From Setoptus koraiensis (Eukaryota; Arthropoda): 64,000 nucleotides of DNA. This document shows, piece by piece, positions 59,502-64,000 of the stretch. The stretch lies in assembly GCA_048013815.1 (NCBI GenBank), contig CM106586.1, forward strand, positions 2,914,001-2,978,000, read 5' to 3'. Position 1 is the first letter of the stretch, and every line of letters starts with the position of its first letter. The position numbers and the translations under genes were made by a program. A model generated the notes under the pieces. That model made no database searches. It saw only the letters and a program-made list of their open reading frames with translations, and was not told where the DNA came from.

Positions 59502-61775
59502 TCACCATACTTTACATTTATTAGTGGGATTCATCGGTGTATTCGGTGGACAATTGAACGCAGTAGAAAACTCATGCAAATTGGATAATGTACCTATGAC
59601 TCTAAAGCGACCAAGGGGGTGGCGCCAGGTTTTCAGGGCATTCAACATAGACTGGGGTGTCATGTTCTGGCACCAATTTTGGGCAAATTTTACAAAGAAC
59701 ATTTGATGATGTGTCAAGTTGAGACCAGGTAGAGTGTCCTCGGGCCCATTCTCTAACTCGTATTTCCTATAAGCTCTGAAAGCTTCCTTTAGGCCACCAT
59801 TGTCGGCAATATTTTCACCCAATGTTCTGATTCCACTGACGGACACATTCTCGTTGCGTATCTCAACGGAATAATCATCATATTGTCTTACCATACATTG
59901 ACTCCTAATTATAAAACGATCAATAGTGTTAGGATGCCACCATAATCGTTGATTTCCTTGAAAATCATGATGCCTTCCATCATTGTCGAAACCATGCGTG
60001 ATCTCGTGACCAATAATAGAGCCAATACCGCCATAATTTAGCGATTTAGGATATCTGGTGTGATATATAGGTGGCTGAAGGATACCCGCTGGGAAACTCA
60101 TAAGATTTTTCGTTCTAAGATAATGGGCATTTATGATACTTGGCGCCACTGTCCATTTGTCCCTTTCGGATGGTTGACGTAACTTAATTCGTGTTTCTTT
60201 GGCAAAGCTTTGTATTAATTGTATAACATTCTCAAAATAGCTATCGGAACTAAAATTTAAATGAACATATTCTTGATCTAACAATGGCGGATCTATTATC
60301 CACATGGGGAATCCTATATGTTGTAACATTGATCTAGCTTTAACGATGGCCTCGTTGCGCGTTTCCTCGTCCATCCAATCTACCTCTTTAAGTATCTCTA
60401 AAAAGGCCTGTCTAATATTGGCAATCATTATCTCAGCCTGTAATTTACTACTGGCATCAAAATGTTTCTTTACATATAATGAACTAACGGCCATACCCAT
60501 ATTACCATTTACATAGTCTACGCAAACCTTGTGCCTGGGCGCTTGAGATTTTGCTCCCGATATCTCGGCGGCATATTCATGTTGATTGTCAGCAAATTGT
60601 TTACCCAAGTTGTTGACGCGATTCATGACAAAGCGCCACAATAAATAATTGATCACAATTTTTTTACTAGCCGTTGTATTAATTAAATGGGCGATATCCA
60701 TGAAGAAATCGAGACCATATAGTCCAATTTGTTCTGTACTATTAATTGTAATATCGGGGAAGGCATATTTAAAATAGATATCCCAATCAATGGCGGGCGT
60801 ATACTTTTGCAATCTAGCTATCGACATCCTGTGATAGGTGGCGCCACCCTGTCTTTCGAACGGTTTTGAGATATTGGCAAGACCGGACTCAAATTCTAGC
60901 ACATCACGAATATCCTCCAACAATCTTGTATTGTTTGCTTGCAACAGTTTTGCTGTTGATATAATGTATTTCTCGTAGGCCTTAAATTGACGACTAGATG
61001 AATTGTAATAATCGGCACTGGGCAAACCCAATCCGGCCGGATACAGCCTTATGGCGTGCATGGATGAATTGTGCTCATGAGAGCCCACTGTCTGGCCAAT
61101 AATAATCTCGTTGTTGTAAGTTCTCAGGATAGCCATTAGTTGTACCCAAGAGAACTCGTTGTCTGTATCAAATTTGGCTCCAGTTAACAGTGGCCATCCG
61201 CCGAATTTGTTATTTAGCATCTGAAGTAGGGGTTCCGGTCCTCGTTTGTCTATCTGGGACTCGTTAACGCAACTCGTGTACAATGTTTTGGCCTTAATGG
61301 TGGCCTCGCTATCTGAAGCGTCGACATCGGCCTCGAGGAGATCTGTATATTTGGGGCAACCGAGAACAGACATTAGCTATCTGTTGACCAGCGTGTAGAG
61401 ACAATGATCAGATGAAGAGATCTCTGAGAAAGTACCTTTGAGTTTGTTGCCTAAATCGGTCCTCATCACACTGAAAGTGTCTATACGTGACTCGTCGCCA
61501 GGTATAGAGTGTCTTTTGGTCCAGGCTCCGCAGGCGTAATTGTCTATTGTTGCGGTGGTCACAAACAAAAGATGATATTATGTGTTAGGAAATGTTTTCA
61601 ATAAATTGATTTTGTCAATTTCCGTAGTGGACAGTTGAGTTGACTGGCTAGTGGTACTTACAAAAGTCGCTACAAGGATCAACTGTATTGTCCATGGCCT
61701 GCAGCATTTCGGTGATGCCCAAATAATATTCGGCTCCATTCTTGAGATTAAATGCCACAGGTTGATTGGTGGAGC
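59502..61775 (-). CDS. Neprilysin-family (M13) zinc metallopeptidase, 5' end missing
   Basis: Three exons, 61775-61662, 61543-61436 and 61342-59502, joined in phase 1, encode about 687 residues. Known family role: membrane-anchored ectopeptidases that degrade signalling peptides outside the cell. Motifs seen: DPCSDFYNYACGAW at the domain start, NAHYLRTKNLMSFPAGILQP (substrate-binding NAxY), HEITHGFD (zinc ligands and catalytic Glu, DNA 59994-60008), GENIADNGGLKEAF (third zinc ligand, 59802-59819), HPLGRFRVIG (conserved His and Arg), and the invariant C-terminus MNPTNKCKVW. All catalytic residues are present, so the enzyme looks active. The cytoplasmic tail and membrane anchor are not in these exons. 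The segment before DPCSDFY lacks the Cys usually found about 11 residues upstream of the MD pair. The small 93-bp intron is required because the genomic frame has a TAG there. Confidence 0.93.
61436..61543 (-). CDS. Peptidase exon with YACGAW motif
   Basis: A 108-bp internal exon, phase 1-1, encoding NYACGAWTKRHSIPGDESRI through GNKLK. It is bounded by an intron of 118 bp upstream (61544-61661) and one of 93 bp downstream (61343-61435). Across the junction DFY|NYACG restores the family sequence exactly, which fixes both splice sites. Confidence 0.92.
61662..61775 (-). CDS. Peptidase exon with DPCSDF motif
   Basis: It encodes about 38 residues, GITEMLQAMDNTVDPCSDF at the end. The donor TTTT|GTAAGT is secure. 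The upstream acceptor (AAATTACAG|GC at 61775) keeps the phase-1 pattern of the other exons and follows a pyrimidine-rich tract, but was chosen without a homologous anchor. Confidence 0.75.
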
Positions 61776-62079
61776 CTGTAATTTGATGCCAAAGTATTTG
61801 CAGCGTGCCATCATGAACAATGAAAACAAGCGAAGAAGGGAAAACATGAGGAGAGGAAATGGTCAATTAATGATGATTAATTATGGGACTCTAATTAGTT
61901 ATTCGACTGTCTCGTGGCGGCCACCAAGGCAACAAAGCTAGAATAATGCCCCCTTCTACTATATTATATGTTTCATATTCGCAATATTGAATATTGAACA
62001 TTCAATTCTGTTGCCATAGTAAAGAGAAAATTCTAAATTATCGAGCATCGCTGAAAAAGAGTTACTCGAGTGGGTGAGA

Positions 62080-62113
62080 GCTGAAATACTGAGAGCGGTC
62101 ACAGTATTTCAGC
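62080..62113. repeat. 12-bp perfect inverted repeat
   Basis: GCTGAAATACTG (62080-62091) and its exact complement (62102-62113) around a 10-nt loop, upstream of the recognised peptidase exons. Confidence 0.9.
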
Positions 62114-63394
62114 CGCCAGTTCAGCCGCGAACACCATTAATCAACACTAAAAATATTTTTCATAATAGACAACAACAATGGCCAACGAATAGTGTCGAGC
62201 GATAGATAGATCATATCTTTTGTAAACCTCATGATGCCGATACTTCGATACGCAACACATGATACTCAAATAGTGGAGAATTCAACGAGGATTCTATCAA
62301 CTAGAGCGCTGACCAGAAGTCAGTATGAGACAGGAAATGCAAACCCTCGACTTAATTGCGAAGTAGTCGCTGGCAGAACCTCTCTGAATCAAGCATTGAT
62401 GCGAAAAACAACTGATTTATGGTTTAGTTGTCAAACAAAAGGCACATATTGAAGTGTTAATAACTATTACTTCATCACTTGCAGCGTTATGTAACACCAA
62501 GCAACTCCTCAACACCTAATTTAATTTACCCGTATGTATTTGGCCCACTTTCGTTGCTTTGGTGCCCATACAAATTTATGTTGTGCATGATCAATTTTTA
62601 TCAATTGATCAGTATTGATGGAGATGGTGGTTCATTGCGAGTATTGCGAACGATCATAGATGAATCATTTGAGAATGACTGACCCTATTAAGCATGACAG
62701 TAGGTGTCAAGTGGTTGAGTTTGGCCAGCTGCTTTTTGTTAGAATGACTTGCTGTTTATTGTTGGTTTACTTGATTCAACGAGTCAACTGACAGAAATTA
62801 GTGTAAGAAAATCCATTCAGTCTGTGATAATAAATTGATAAAATTAACTTGTTCAATTCGAAGAAAAATAACAATAATATATAAATGTGTCTATGTATGT
62901 ATCTAACTTTATCTCGGCATTGTCTATGAATCATAGACTATGATGAATGTATCACAAACACACACACACACTCGCACACACCTTGATCTCAATCTCAATT
63001 GGATCTCATTTTATCTCATACGATCTCATCAATTTCTGCGAGCTCGCCAGAGAGAATTAATTACGGCCGACTGGTGAGTCAACTTTAAGATCGCGTTATT
63101 TTCCATTAAAGTTGTTTTGCTCCGGCAAGTCATTTATTCATTCTAGGCCATATGTGATAGACTAAACATTAGACACTAACCGAGTTCGCCAGGTGAGAGA
63201 CAAAGGCGAGCTATGTGTAGATGGTTTTATGGGTTCATCATGAGCGCGCCGAAGCAATATCTCATTAATCGTTTCTAAAGGTATATCCACTGGTTTCATT
63301 ATGATGTGCAGTGGTGGAGCTCGTAAAAAAGTGGAACAACACCATTGGATAATCTAGTCTAATCTAGTGTTTATTCGGGCCGCCTCTTACAAGA

Positions 63395-63416
63395 GTAAAA
63401 TAAAATAAAATAAAAT
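63395..63416. repeat. (AAAAT)n microsatellite
   Basis: Four TAAAA units. Confidence 0.9.
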
Positions 63417-63481
63417 TTATTTAGTTGACTGGCCGGGCCGTTATCGGTTATAGTGTGTGTATTATAGTGTATTGGAAATAC

Positions 63482-63505
63482 AACTACTACTACTACTACT
63501 ACTAT
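63482..63505. repeat. (CTA)n microsatellite
   Basis: About eight ACT triplets. Confidence 0.93.
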
Positions 63506-63851
63506 TTCTACTTCTACTTAATCGAAGACACAGATAACTGGCTGGCATTAGACGCCCAAACAATTGGTGGTAATAGTTGAAATTGTGTTGAAATTGCACA
63601 ATATCGATGGCGCGAATCCTCCAATGGCACACAAACGAATTACTATTTGCGAAGAGTTACACCTGATTTCTTTTATTTGAAATCGCTGCCGCCTTGCCAC
63701 TAGTGGCAAGGCAGCAGCACTCGGTGTGCGGGCTTTATTGCGGCAGCACAACATGACGACACAACATTACATAACGACATTTGTATGCAGTCATGGATTA
63801 TGACCGCAACGACAACTACCTGTGTCTGCCGCAACATCTGACCGCTAAGCC

Positions 63852-63915
63852 ATATATATATATATATATATATATAGATCTTGGACTAGAGAGAGAGAGC
63901 GAGCGAGCGAGAGAG
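63852..63915. repeat. (TA)n followed by (GA)n/(GAGC)n
   Basis: A 25-bp TA run (63852-63876) and, after a short gap, GA and GAGC units to about 63915. Confidence 0.93.
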
Positions 63916-64000
63916 GCGTCGGCCTGGCCGCCTCGACAGGTGGCCGGGCCGAGAAGTGGCCAGGGAAAGAATCGGCGTGAGTGGTCACTTTTGAACAATC

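Larger units (their letters stand above)
61776..64000. other. Right-hand 2.2 kb, no gene supported
   Basis: Presumably intron or 5' flank of the peptidase gene. I looked on the minus strand for a membrane-anchor exon and found none I could defend. Contents: a 12-bp inverted repeat (62080-62113), AAAAT, CTA, TA and GA simple repeats near the right edge, and two plus-strand frames (62231-62452, 62479-62682) without recognisable features. Confidence 0.5.

Noticed and set aside
62231-62682. Two plus-strand frames with a possible acceptor (CACTTGCAG) between them
   Set aside because: No good donor closes the first frame, neither product resembles anything known, and they lie where the peptidase 5' region is expected on the other strand.
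1-64000. Retroviral, LTR, Polinton or LINE copies
   Set aside because: No reverse transcriptase, integrase, capsid or terminal-repeat signatures were seen in any frame.

Overview
The window is eukaryotic and looks like a piece of an arthropod chromosome. Its genes have GT-AG introns of 93 bp to 32 kb, proteins rich in Q, N and H runs, many di- and trinucleotide microsatellites, and a gene of the Sidestep family, which I know from arthropods. A chelicerate (for example a mite) would fit the long low-complexity protein inserts, but the sequence alone does not prove it.

Positions 490-46189 (minus strand) hold one very large gene. I assembled nine coding exons by hand from splice sites and reading phase. 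They give a type I membrane protein of about 2348 residues: signal peptide, five Ig domains, one fibronectin type III domain, one membrane helix and a cytoplasmic tail of about 930 residues ending in a PDZ-ligand-like TDV. Domain order and signature segments match Sidestep, the immunoglobulin receptor that guides motor axons in insects by binding Beaten-path proteins. The signal-peptide exon is separated from the rest by a 32.3 kb intron (13780-46044). In that intron I see no convincing nested gene, only microsatellites, minisatellite-like tandem repeats and a few hairpins.

Positions 46190-58204 carry no gene I can support. Base composition changes near 53.4 kb from GC-rich to AT-rich. A weak transposase-like trace lies near 55.1-55.6 kb.

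Positions 58205-59080 (plus) hold an unrecognised 291-residue basic protein. It converges with a neprilysin-family (M13) zinc metallopeptidase gene on the minus strand, read as three exons between 61775 and 59502. Its zinc-binding and catalytic motifs are intact, but the exons for its N-terminal tail and membrane anchor are not visible and are probably beyond the right edge or in 62-64 kb in a form I cannot recognise. The gap between the two convergent genes contains a near-perfect 25-bp inverted repeat.

The most unusual thing I found is the Sidestep-like protein itself. Its first Ig domain is interrupted by about 355 residues of low-complexity sequence carrying RKRR (furin-type) sites, other ectodomain modules have smaller inserts, and the tail is several times longer than I would expect for the family.
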